This document shows positions 18,115 through 29,200 of a DNA stretch of 64,000 bases, piece after piece. The notes below the pieces were generated by a model, which saw only the letters and a program-made list of their open reading frames with translations, was not told the origin of the DNA and ran no database searches. Each line of letters starts with the position of its first letter. The first letter of the stretch is position 1. Made by a program: the position numbers and the translations under genes. The stretch spans positions 1 to 64,000 of the forward strand of contig JAVTVY010020538.1 in the NCBI GenBank assembly GCA_036873755.1, in the 5' to 3' direction. The DNA comes from Hanleya hanleyi. Taxonomy: Eukaryota; Mollusca; Polyplacophora; Lepidopleurida; Hanleyidae.

Positions 18115-18235
18115 GTTAATTACAAGCCCCTTGTTCTGGGCTTAAGTTTACAAGCCCCTTGTTCTGGGCTTCAATGTGCAAGCCCCTTGTTCTGGGCTTC
18201 AGTTCTTTCAATGTACAAGCCCCTTGTTCTGGGCT
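18095..18235. repeat. five-copy hairpin repeat after the protease
   Basis: AAGCCCCTTGTTCTGGGCTT, a 6-bp stem with a short loop, occurs four times intact and once (first copy, 18095) two bases shorter. Spacers vary in length. It lies in the presumed 3' UTR of the late block. Confidence 0.7.
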
Positions 18236-18278
18236 TCAGTTTTCACGTGGTTGTTCTCACGTTGTTGTTGTTCACTGA

Positions 18279-18284
18279 ATAAAA
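18279..18284 (+). terminator. poly(A) signal of the late block
   Basis: AATAAA followed by an A-run lies about 165 bases after the protease stop. Confidence 0.5.
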
Positions 18285-18408
18285 AAAATGAGATCTCACC
18301 AAAAAACCCTGTCTTGTGTGTTTTATTCATAATGCATCAATGCCCAATGTGGAGATTCAGTCAAACTGAAATCAGTGGTGTAGGATGGGGCCAAAACGTA
18401 ACCCATCA

Positions 18409-18780
18409 AGTTTAGAATGCAAGAGCACTATAGTAAAAATAGAGAGCCAATGAAATCAGCCCACAGACCAAGTACGTGTTTTTGGTCTAGGTTTGGAGCG
18501 GGCATTTCATTGAGGTGCGTGTATACGGTGAGTGAAGACTCGTCCAACACGTATAGATTATGTTGATGACTATAAGTTCTATGTAACCCATCAAGTTTAG
18601 AATGCAAGAGCACTATAGTAAAAATAGAGAGCCAATGAAATCAGCCCACAGACCAAGTACGTGTTTTTGGTCTAGGTTTGGAGCGGGCATTTCATTAAAG
18701 TGCGTGTATACGGTGAGTGAAGACTCGTCCAACACGTATAGATTATTACTATAAGGTCTATGAGCATAATGCATGAAAGT
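18409..18780. repeat. ~188-bp tandem duplication
   Basis: Two near-identical units start at AACCCATCAAGTTTAGAATG (18400 and 18588 areas). The duplication covers the C-terminal half of a minus-strand open frame in each unit. Confidence 0.8.
18428..18613 (-). CDS. hypothetical 61-residue protein, duplicate of the preceding
   Basis: It shares NLYVLDESSLTVYTH.NEM and the hydrophobic C-terminus with the 18613-18804 frame. The start codon and first ~18 residues differ because they come from the duplication joint. Confidence 0.3.
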   Translation of the reverse strand: MLLHSKLDGLHRTYSHQHNLYVLDESSLTVYTHLNEMPAPNLDQKHVLGLWADFIGSLFLL

Positions 18781-18804
18781 GGCTTTGAACACCGTATTAG
18801 CCAA
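18613..18804 (-). CDS. hypothetical 63-residue protein
   Basis: This minus-strand frame (MANTVFKATFMHY..) ends in VLGLWADFIGSLFLL, a hydrophobic tail. The second copy in the tandem duplication (18428-18613) keeps the frame, with changes confined to a few codons and a different N-terminus. Three CCAATCAGC boxes at 18946-19002 sit upstream and could form its promoter. It may be a real small tail-anchored protein, or the frame may simply survive because the duplication is young. Confidence 0.35.
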   Translation of the reverse strand: MANTVFKATFMHYAHRPYSNNLYVLDESSLTVYTHFNEMPAPNLDQKHVLGLWADFIGSLFLL

Positions 18805-18925
18805 TCAGTAGCCTAGAATGGAGCCAAAGGTAACCCATCCATGTCCAGAAAACATTACCCGGGTGTACAAGAACCCAGATGTAGGAGCGGACGTCAGCGA
18901 AAGCACACCGTGAGTACCCCAATTC

Positions 18926-19002
18926 GATTGGCTGATTGTTCGACCGCTGATTGGTTCTTTTTCTCGACCGCTGATTGGCTCCTTTTCTCGACCGCTGATT
19001 GG
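18926..19002 (-). promoter_or_regulatory. CCAAT-box array (NF-Y-like)
   Basis: CCAATCAGC on the minus strand occurs at 18946-18954, 18970-18978 and 18994-19002, exactly 24 bases apart, plus a weaker CCAATC at 18926. This is a typical NF-Y site sequence. It is oriented towards the small minus-strand frames. Confidence 0.55.
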
Positions 19003-19139
19003 TCCAAATGGACCTGCCCATCTTTCCCAGGTTCATCTAGAATCCCCTTTTTGTGCTCAAGCTCTGACTATAGCGATGCCGCAACATTGTGTCATTGGAC
19101 ATTGGACCGTCTGACCTGGAGGTGACCTTTGACCATTTG

Positions 19140-19425
19140 TCCCGTGCGCGCGCACTGCCGGTGATGACGCGCACTTCCGGAGAACCCGCGCGCGCGCGCG
19201 CTGCGGTGGGGGGCCGGGGCGGGGCCGGGAAAGTTGGAGGTCGTGTGTTTGAGCATTCTGAAAAACCCCGGAAGTGACGTCTGTGCGCAGACCCACCAAA
19301 CCACGTCCGAAGGTGAACGTCATTGTGGGGGGAAGAAAACCCCCAGTACATCAACACACACAAACAAGTCTAGACATGTACCCAAGGTCACGCCCCATTC
19401 ACCCCAACCGGAAGTGACGTCACAA
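19140..19425. promoter_or_regulatory. CpG-rich segment with ETS/CRE composites, GC boxes and a CG run
   Basis: CCGGAAGTGACGTC occurs at 19268-19281 and CCGGAAGTGACGTCA at 19408-19422. GGGGCGGGGCC-type GC boxes lie near 19205-19230, and a (CG)n run that could form Z-DNA near 19188-19201. No coding signal is seen here. Confidence 0.5.
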
Positions 19426-19639
19426 CCCCCACGTGACCTGCGCAGCAGAATGGATACGACACCCTAGTGTCACCCCCTCACCTAGGCTTCACATGGATAC
19501 CTCATACAACTCCATCGGCCCATGAGAAACCCCGCTCGAGCCCTTTGATTGGACGAGAGCTCCGTGGGGGATTTGAAATACTCGCTTCTGATTGGACGAG
19601 AGCTCCGCATTGCATCTGCGGATGCGCAGAATGATATTC

Positions 19640-21033
19640 CTACCGCACACCCAACCCATTAGATGCCCCTTCACATAGGCTTCACTTTGATACCTCACTC
19701 GATCCCATTGGATCATTAGGGGCTCCCCTACATCCCAAAACGTCTATGCGCATGCGCAGAAGGCCGCTATTTCAACCCGCTAGTCCAGTCAGATGCCCCT
19801 TCACATAAGCTTTACTTGGATACCTCATACAACTCCATCGGCCCATTAGTAACTCCCCTACATGCCAACACGGCTATTTCCATACCCTTGGGCCACCGCG
19901 CATGCGCAGAATGACGCTATTTCAAATCCGCTAGTCCAGTCAGATGCCCCTTCACCTAAGCTTCACTTGGATACCTCATACGACCCCATTGGACCATTAT
20001 TGGCTTCGCTAGCTCCCAACACGGCTATTTCCATACCCTTGGGCCACCGCGCATGCGCAGAATGGTGACAACGCCCAAGCCGCTAGTCCAGTCAAATGCC
20101 CCTTCACCTAAGCTTCACTTGGATACCTCATACGACCCCACTGGACCAATATTGGACTCGCTAGCTCCCAACACGGCTATTTTCATACACTTGGGCCACC
20201 GCGCATGCGCAGAATGACGCTAGTTCAACCCCACACCCAGCCCATCAGATGCCCCCTCACATAGGCTTCACATTGATACCTCACTCGACTCCACTGGACC
20301 AGTAGTAACTCCCCTAGCTCCAAATCGGCTATTTCCATATCCTTGGGCCACACGAGTTGTCTCCCTTGCGTCAGTGTGTGCAGATGGCGCTATGATCGAC
20401 GCCGTGATGTGGAAAGGGCGTCCCCACACCATCCTGGAGCCGCCATTTTGTTTGTTGATTTTCTGCGGAGATACACGGGACAATAAACGCTCGACCCTAG
20501 GGTAGTACAGATGCTAGACTGATGCTATTAACATGGTACAACACCTCTAGATTATGTTTATTATTATTATATGGCTTAGAGGTTTTTTTGAGGGTAATGT
20601 GAGGGGTTTTTCTCCCCGTGACCTCCCCACCGCCTCGTTTGCTCCCTTGCGCCGCCATTTTGACCACCCCACCCCACAGTCCGCCATTTTGTCCCACTCC
20701 CACATCAACCGCCATTTTGTCCCATCCCACATCAGCCGCCATTTTGTCCCATCCCACATCAGCCGCCATTTTGTCCCATCCCACATCAGCCGCCATTTTG
20801 TCCCATCCCACATCAGCCGCCATTTTGTCCCATCCCACATCAACCGCCATTTTGTCCCATCCCACATCAGCCGCCATTTTGTCCCATCCCACATCAGCCG
20901 CCATTTTGTCCCATCCCACATCAACCACCATCTAGACATGCCTTGATCACGTGATCAAGTTCCTCCTCAATCCTCCACAATGTGACGTCATTAAGTAGGT
21001 CAAGTTGACTCAATTTAGCCTTTCCCTACTACT
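19640..21033. repeat. right terminal inverted repeat
   Basis: This is the inverse of the left repeat: ~150-bp units with GCGCATGCGC sites (for example 19746 and near 19897, 20046, 20199), the unique segment, about nine 27-bp units (20690-20930), the E-box palindrome and the CRE. It ends CCTTTCCCTACTACT. Confidence 0.85.
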
Positions 21034-21039
21034 CATACC
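21034..21039. repeat. target-site duplication CATACC, right
   Basis: It is identical to 7758-7763. Confidence 0.9.
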
Positions 21040-21524
21040 TGTAAACCCGTTTCATGCAGGAATGGCAAGATTATTCTTGAATATAATACAATCCATAGTA
21101 TCGGTGGTCGCAAACAGCAAGGTGTAATATTTAATGAATTTGACTATAAAAATGTCTTCGCCGTTATGTACAACAAGTCCCGATTTCGCGTAATGTTAAA
21201 GATAAAAACACGACACTGTTACACAAAGTTAGAGCTTAGTGTACCAGACAATATTAATTTACTGGCTTTAAAAAAAGCCGAAGTTAATGTGAAACAATAG
21301 GTTTGTAGCTCTACACATCTCATCTGATTCATCACGGAGGATCAAGTCTGAAAATATATGTACATATACCACACACGCTAAATATATAAATATAACTACT
21401 GAGAAACACTACTTTGAAATGGCCTATATTTGAAGATATAATTATTCAAATCAAATATTGCGACGCTTTCCCTTCCCGCGTTAGCTTTTCCCGAGATTTG
21501 CACACTACAGCATCTGGACATATC
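21040..21524. other. host spacer, no gene seen
   Basis: AT-rich sequence. Nothing was recognised. Confidence 0.5.
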
Positions 21525-22890
21525 CTTTCTCTTTCAGGAAACTAGCCTAGTTTAATGTATGGTCTTATTTATTCTTTCAATTCGGTGTCCATGCAATTAT
21601 CTCAGTTAGGTCTTTGAATTATGGACGCGGAAATTCCTTAATGGACGACGACTGAGTTTTGCATGATGGACTAGACGCACGTATCGTAAAATGGAAAACC
21701 AGAATATTTTACTGGCTGTTTATATCTTCATAGCCTCCACAAGAACAGCTGCAATAAAAGCGCGGCTGAGATACTAAGGCTACGTCCGAGAATTCAGCGT
21801 ATTCTCGGATCTGAATGTGAGGTGCCAAGGTAACTTTCCTGCAGAGTCATATGGTTGCTTTTTAGTCGCCAGACGTCGTCATTTTTCCCCACCTCTTGCA
21901 TATCTCTGCAATTTAAAGGATGTCCAGGCAGAGCCCGATTATATCATGGGCGCTCCTGTGTTAAGGTTACTGCACACCAAAGGGGTTTCAATTGCGATAG
22001 ATTGTGAAGTCCGTGTTTTTCTTGTGGTGGAATCGCTCCGGAGGGGTCCCAGACACTGTTCTCTTTGACAACGCTAGTTACGTAAGTTGGGCTCAAAGAA
22101 AACGGGTTAACAAATTGGCTTGTGTATTCCACTGTGCCTAATGTGAAGTCCCCGGGCTTGAACAGAAATGTTGGGTTCCGGTTTCAACCTATGTGGTATC
22201 GGCCAGCCAATCAGCCGGTAGGGAATGTACTCAACCATTGCAGCCTGAATGTAGCCAATTATTGCACCAGGAAACAAACCAATGGAATACCTCTATGGTG
22301 AAAGAGAGAGCAAAAGAAATCAATCTAAGAGCAAATACATGCTTTGGCCTATTTGACGAGCGGGCATTACACCTCAACCTCCGGACGAGCCAGGATCATG
22401 GTCCGTTATAGCTGCCAGTACAGAGTGCGGACTGAAAACACAAGAGCGAGCGAAGAACCGGTTAAAAAAAGTTTACTCTCAAGACAAAACAGACAATGAC
22501 CATGTCAACCGGGAGTGTCCGGCAACTGAGTGCTGAGAGGTGATCTTGATAGAAATTCGGTGTGGTGTAAAACGGACGATGAGAGTGAAACAGAGAGGAC
22601 CGCCCACATTGGTTGCAGGGAAGAGACCAATCCACCACCCCCTGAGTACTGGCACTACTCAACCGAGCAGTACGTCGGCCATTCCCACAATGGATTTTTC
22701 ACAAACAATGAGAATTACAAGCGTCTGATCCGTCATTCATTATTCAGCCGTCGTCAGTTAAAGAATCTCCGCGTCCATAATTCAAAGACGTATTCCATAT
22801 TCCAGAAAACAGCATTAGCACCAAAAATAAAAAAAAATATCATAGTATAGATAAACATAGGCTAGTTTCCTGCAAGAGAGAAGCGGTCAA
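21525..22890. mobile_element. DNA-transposon-like element with diverged long inverted arms
   Basis: CAGGAAACTAGCCTA near 21535 is inverted at 22860 (TAGGCTAGTTTCCTG). GAATTATGGACGCGGA near 21617 is inverted near 22768. The arms are about 165 bases each. No transposase frame was recognised inside. Confidence 0.5.
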
Positions 22891-25139
22891 CACTTCAATG
22901 ATGCCTGCAAGACAGCGTGATATTCCAAAAATATCCAATATCAAAACACTCTAACATCGTTCAAATGACTTTTTCAGAGCCAACCATTCGTTGAGAAATT
23001 CACAATAAGCACAGTTGTGGTTTTAAAACGCTACCAGGACATAATTTTGCACAACACGCTAAGCTCAAAGCTCTCCCAAAACTCTTCCCTGCGAACCCGA
23101 TCATACCAATTCTACGCCGGTCTTGATATTGTAAAAAACGAGAGCCCATCCCGGCACATGCGCACCATGGGTTTAGCGTATATGCGTATATGTAGGCGCC
23201 TAGTTTCGAGTGCGCATTCGAGCGACTCTGTGCCTTTTCTATCACTAATGACGTCACAGTCACGTGTTAGTGGGCAGCACCTCCGTCGTATAGGACAGTG
23301 TGTGAGCTTCAAGAGGATACCTCGTTCGTCGAAAGTGGCTCAAACCACCCCTCTCCAAACCTCCCATCCGTCAAATTTCGAGTCGACGTGCGTATGGTTT
23401 TACATGCCTTTGCGCATAAACGGCGCCACCACTCGTCTTATGACACATGTTAGGTGAAACCCCCGTGTCTTTCCCTCATCTCATTCTCGGTAAAGCTCAA
23501 GCGCAGGGTCAAAAGTCACTTCAGGTTACTTGACACCGGTATGCAAAGGTCAAAGATCAACAGAAACGAAGATGCTCTTCCTCTACTACTATTCTTCTTT
23601 AACCCATATAGGCCTCTTCAATTCTGCACAGAATGCATTGTTCCGTACAGAAGAATACCTACGTTTTATTCTTTAAACGTTAAAAGTGACCCAAAACAGC
23701 GTAAACGGACGTTTGAAATGGGGCCATCGTCTGTTTTGGCTTTTTCATACCAGTATATTCAGCATGAATTTTAGTATAAATAAAAAATATGACACCTTGA
23801 CTCAAAATGATATTTCGATGTCCGTAGATATGGTGACATTGAAAACATCAGATTAGTTTTGGTTCAACCTGTCATATTTTTGATATATTAAAGAGTTCAT
23901 TTTGAAATGTACGGTACCGTACTACAAAAAAAAAGAAAAAAAAAGAAAAGCCAAACACAGACGGAATTAGCCACGCTACAATTGACCGTCAACGCGGGGT
24001 AACGTCACTTTTAACTTTCGGTGTCTACAGTATAAAACTTTGATATTTAATTATGTAAGAAACACTGTTTTCTGCGCAGAATTGAAAGAACGAAGAAGAA
24101 GATAAATAAAAACCGGCAAGAGTATGCTACTCCTTAGCATAAATAAATTATTTGTTTTCTAAATAACCCAATCAGATGCAAGATTAAATCAATTAACGTG
24201 AAAATATGTATTAATGTATTAAGGATAATCGCACTTTTGGACATGCGTCGTTAGTCGATGGATGTGATTGACCCATGGCGGTAGGCCTACCCCGAAACAT
24301 GTTATTTCCCGACGAAAACCCGGGTCTTTGAGCCCCCTCTCAAACATTAAAAAGAGAAGATATTTCTTGTTGCTCTGTATGATACTTAATTCTGTGCTTA
24401 GATCGAGGATGGTTTTATCGCTCTCACTTTTTAAACCATATTGCTTGATGTGAACCAGCAAAAGATAAATTTTACTTGAAATAATATCACATTCATGAAC
24501 GTGATAATATGTTTATTTCTTCATAAATGTTCTTCTTAAATGATTGTCTGGATTATTGTTTAGGAATCATTAGTATGGCCAAACTTAATTATGTATCGTG
24601 TGCAAACGACTTTTTCCGGTTAAGCCCTTGAGTTCAACATCAAAGGGCTTGTATTGTTTTTCACCACACTCCCACGATGTTCACACGTTATGTATTATCT
24701 CCCTTTATGACGTTTTCTTTTGCAATGAGGCGTGGAGGCGGATAAAGATCTTCATCGCCAAGGTACTCGTTTCAAAATGGCGGTAAAATTCATTTTCTTG
24801 AGAAAGCGAATTCAAGATTTAGGCAGATAGTTTGATGGATCATTCAAGTTGCTATGGACAATACATAAGGGTAATTACACTCAAAACCCTCATAACAGAA
24901 AACAGAGACAATGGTCAATGAAGATCATAATTGGTCATGGGTGCAGTTTGGGTAGCTACATAGCCGGTTATGACATCTTGGTACTTGGTGACTCCGCTGC
25001 CAATTTCGGATGACTTCGGTCGTTCCTGTCAGTAACGTCATGCGTCCTCTACACTCATTTTGCATACCAGTCCAGGGACACTTACCTACATTAAATAATT
25101 AAAATAGAAAGCCCACTTTCTGTCCAGCAGATCAGTTCA
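22891..25139. other. host intergenic DNA
   Basis: No gene is seen. Inverted segments around 23620-23690 and 24000-24090 (CAATTCTGCACAGAA and TTCTGCGCAGAATTG) suggest another degraded fold-back element. Confidence 0.4.
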
Positions 25140-26260
25140 TGGGCGTCGCTAGGATTTTTCAAAGGGGGGTCGATTATCATAGCACTTTAGGCGAGGGTCC
25201 AGGGGCCGCCTAGGCCGCGGAAGCTCCGGAGTTCTAGATCGCCGGAGATGCGTTCTAAGCGTTTTCCCGGAATTAAATTTGAACATAATGTATGCGGATT
25301 TAGAGTTATATTATACAGCTCTGGGACATTAGATGGCCTGAGATGCATTCTGAGCGATTTCCAACAATTAAACTAACACATCATTTGTCAAAATTTGTCT
25401 TGAAAACACAATAATATTGCTTTGGGCCGATATACCTCGTAGACTAACCCACTGGCGTCGGAACGTAATTGAAAGTGATGGAGGCCCACTATATCACAGT
25501 CCAACAGGCGGGAGTCCAAGGGCCGCCTAGGCCCTGGAAGCTCCGGGGTCTTAGATTGCCGGAGATGCGTTCTGAACGTTTTTCCGGAAATAAAACTGAT
25601 CATACTGCATGCACATTTATGATTCTATTTTCACGATTTTTTTCGCAACTATAAGCATGCATCGATATTGAAAACATTGCACCTCATGTCTGCATCCATT
25701 TGACGTTCTAGTTATACTTAAAATATACAAAAAGATGAGTTCTTGGGAGGGAAACCAATATGCCTACAGATACGATTCATTAACACAAAGATAAAACAAG
25801 GAAATCCTCACAGCCCAACAGGGTTCACAGGCCGTTTAGGCCCCGGAAGCTCCGAAGTTCCAGATCTCCAGAGATGCTTTTAAGCGTTTTTCCAGAAAAA
25901 AATTATTCGAACATAATGTATGCAGATTTATGGTTCTGTTTTCACGTATAATGTTTCGCATTTATAAGCACTCATCGATATTGAAAAAAATCATACTTCA
26001 TGCCTGAATCCATTTGACTTTCTAGTTATCTTTAACATATAAAAATAAAACACATAAAAAACCCGATGACCTTTACATCATGGAACATTATAGAACCAAT
26101 ATGATAGCGATTCATTTACACAAAGCTAAAATGAACGATTCTCACAACCCGACAGGCGAGGGTCCAGGGGCCGCCTAGGCCCCGGAAGCTCCGGGGTCCC
26201 CGGTTGCCGGAGATGCGTTTTACGCGTTTTCCCGGAAACAAATCTGAGCACAATGTATAT
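25140..26260. repeat. ~320-bp tandem repeat, four diverged units
   Basis: GGGGCCGCCTAGGCC..GGAAGCTCCGG..CCGGAGATGCGTT recurs at about 25200, 25520, 25835 and 26165, each followed by a T-rich segment with GTTTTCCCGGAA. The array starts after GGGCGTCGCTAGGA, a common end of molluscan DNA transposons. Confidence 0.7.
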
Positions 26261-29200
26261 AGATTAATGGTTCTATTTTCACATTTGTTTCGCATAAACT
26301 CGCATCGATTTTGAAGAATATGCCGGACTCCATTTGACTTGCTGGTTTGACTTCGCAAACGGTAGACCGAGGCTGCCGATGCTTCATTATCAAATCCACA
26401 CGCATCGAGCAGAAGGAAAAAAACACACGAGTTAGTGTTAATGATTAATTGAATAGTAAATTGGCCTGCTTTATCCGTCGAGGGTATACATCGAGGGTGG
26501 AGTCTCATGAACAGAGCTACAGCTCTTTCATAATCCACTTTACGACCAAAAAACGGAAAGTCGTGGTGAACCCATTGTTGGGCAAACTGACGCGTCACTA
26601 CTGGAATGGAGGATGCTTTACATTTCTGGAGACGGACTTGTAACGTTTTTTATTTCTTTCTCTCCTCTTTTGCTTTTTACGGGGCTATGTAGGCCCGTAG
26701 GGACTAATGGTCCTGTATTGTAGCCATGAAAAATTTGAGCAAATTTGGTACGGTTGCCAGGGTGACTGGTTGTTTATTTAACTGCTTTAGGCTTTGAGAG
26801 GAAGAGCAGAAGAAAAAAGTCCTCAAGTTATTCAGCTACTGCAGATAGTTTGGTCAACTATTTTGGCTAGATTTTGTTTCACCTGGTCTATATTAGTGAA
26901 GTTAAATATTTTCTGCTATTCTTATATATGTTCATATGTCATTTTCACAGAGATTTCCTGCTTTAGAGCATGAATACAAAATGGATACTATTCAGAGGTT
27001 GACTTAGAGTGTTTTGCTGAAAGCATGTCATGAAAATTTGCTGGTTGATAAAAATGTTATTAGAACACTTAACATATACAGAAGAAAATAGTTCAAGGCA
27101 GACTTATCATATGTTTGCCATGTTGGCAAGAAATTCTAATTTTCTAGGCTTCCATTCTTGCAGAAATTGTATACACGGGATGTAAATTGAAAGGCTGACA
27201 AACAAACATCCCCTCCACCAGACCCTCTATACTATTTAGAACTTATCAACATGCATGACACATGCATGACCTAGGTCAATGGCTTGATTCACTTCGCTGA
27301 TAGGGTCAATTGATAGGGTCAAAGTCCAAGTCATTATGTTTAGATAGCAGTAAGCTACATATACAAGTCTGCATACAACCATTGTAAGAATTTATAACCT
27401 TCCAGGGGTATGCTGGCAGGTGGAGGTACATGTCAATAATATGATTCCATGAGAGGATAGATCCAGTCCATCTGATCATGAGGATTTTACATTGTATCTC
27501 AATATTCATCTTTTGTCATTTACTGGATATGCTTTCTGTAACCTGAAAAAAGTAAAACTATTTTACAAATATTGGTAACATGCATTGATAACATTATTCA
27601 TCATTTTATCAGGTTGGTTTCATAATAAATGTCTGTCTCATCAGTCACAAGTTATTTTTTTAAATATATATATGTGTCCACACACTAATGCACTATAGAT
27701 CTTTATTGAGAGAAATATGGGAGACCACAAATTGTATGGCTCTTCGCCATGGAACTGAACATCAAAGAGTTAGTGGAATTATTCCAACAGCCTATTTTAC
27801 ATTTAAATAGCCCCATTTCAGTGCCTAAGGCTCTAGTTTGTTTTCCTTTTCTCTGTTGTTTTTTGTTTGTTTTTGTTTTGCTTTTCCTCCTGTTTTTTTT
27901 TGGCGCGTCCAAGGGGGGGGGGGGGTCGTTCGCTCCTGACGACCCCTCCCTAACGACGCCCCTGCAGTTGATTGTCCGGTTGATTCACAGGGGACATTAA
28001 AAATAATAAGTAAACTATATATAATATACATAAGGGGTGTGCCGTGAAATGGCGGACACCCCCCCGAAATTGCGTATTGACCTTCCATAGCCAGATGAAA
28101 AAACACAGACAAACTGCACTTTCTTTCATGCTACATGCTCCAATAAACGAATTTCAGACACCTAAAACGATAAAGACAGTAATGGGTCACATCAACTTAC
28201 CCCAGGTTAATCACAGAAATGGAAAACCTGTCATTTCGATCACACATAATACGACCAAATGCTGCCTACATGCCAGGCCAGTCCCAATAGTGGAAGTGAA
28301 GCGGGTAAATGAAAGCGGTCACAACCTTCACCTGGTTTGATCTCGGACTGCGATTGTGACCTCACTGTCACCAGGCACCATTATAATTGCACTCTGAATG
28401 AGCAGATCCCAAGTGCAGAGCCTCCATTCATATTTTACCTCTTGGCATGCAACTGGTGTTTCTGACACAGAAATTGCAGGAGACGTCGATCCTGAGTAGC
28501 AGATTTCTTTGGGAGAACCTGATTGGTGAAATATCTTTAAATGTAGAGTGATAAAACTTGAAAAATGTGTTCATAACTGGGCACTAGCCCATATAGTCAC
28601 AAAAAACACCATTCAAACCTCTTCCTTTCTGAGAATTATGGGTGAGCTTGGTATTATGGACAGTCTGGGGGGAAAATGGTCATAATAGTACCAAGCTGAG
28701 TTATTTGCAAAATTATTTGGCCAATCCAATTATTCATAAATTGTTAGTATTAAATGCATAACTGACAATCTGAATCTATCCATTCAAATGTAAATATATT
28801 ATACATATAAGTTTACAAGTTTAAACCAATAATCGTTTGCAGTAATATATGTAGTATATTATATATACTTTCCTGCTTCATAATCCTATAAAACAACATC
28901 AGTATGCTTGAAATAACTCTTAGTCACATGTCCTACATGTGTGATTTCAAGGTCCTTTCTCAATGCTCTGTTTTGACTTGGCAACATCCCGTCTGATATT
29001 AAAAATACAAATAATCATCAATCTAAAAAGCAGTTTGATCTAAATTATTTGTCAAACCCAGGGATGATTGTTAAAGCTGTACTCTAATGAACCTTAAAAT
29101 TAAAAAAATATATATTTAAATAAAATGCCTTTTCTTAGTGTTTTTTCTCTTAAAAACTTATCAATATAATAGAGAATATTTAGTGTTGCTCAAATAAATT

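Larger units (their letters stand above)
7764..21033. mobile_element. complete Polinton/Maverick (adintovirus-like) element, 13,270 bp
   Basis: The element is bounded by AGTAGTAGGGAAAGGC at the left and its exact inverse at the right, each next to CATACC. It encodes an integrase, an A32-type ATPase, a penton, a double-jelly-roll major capsid protein and an adenain-like protease, which is the standard Polinton morphogenetic set. It is shorter than the usual 15-20 kb because the polymerase is reduced to an N-terminal piece. The exact duplication and near-identical terminal repeats point to a fairly recent insertion. Several genes are nevertheless frameshifted. Confidence 0.92.

Noticed and set aside
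3421..21120. Shared GTGGTCGCAAACAG near 3423 and 21107 as a possible junction between the two elements
   Set aside because: A 13-14 base match is expected by chance in a window this size, and it is not adjacent to either proposed end.
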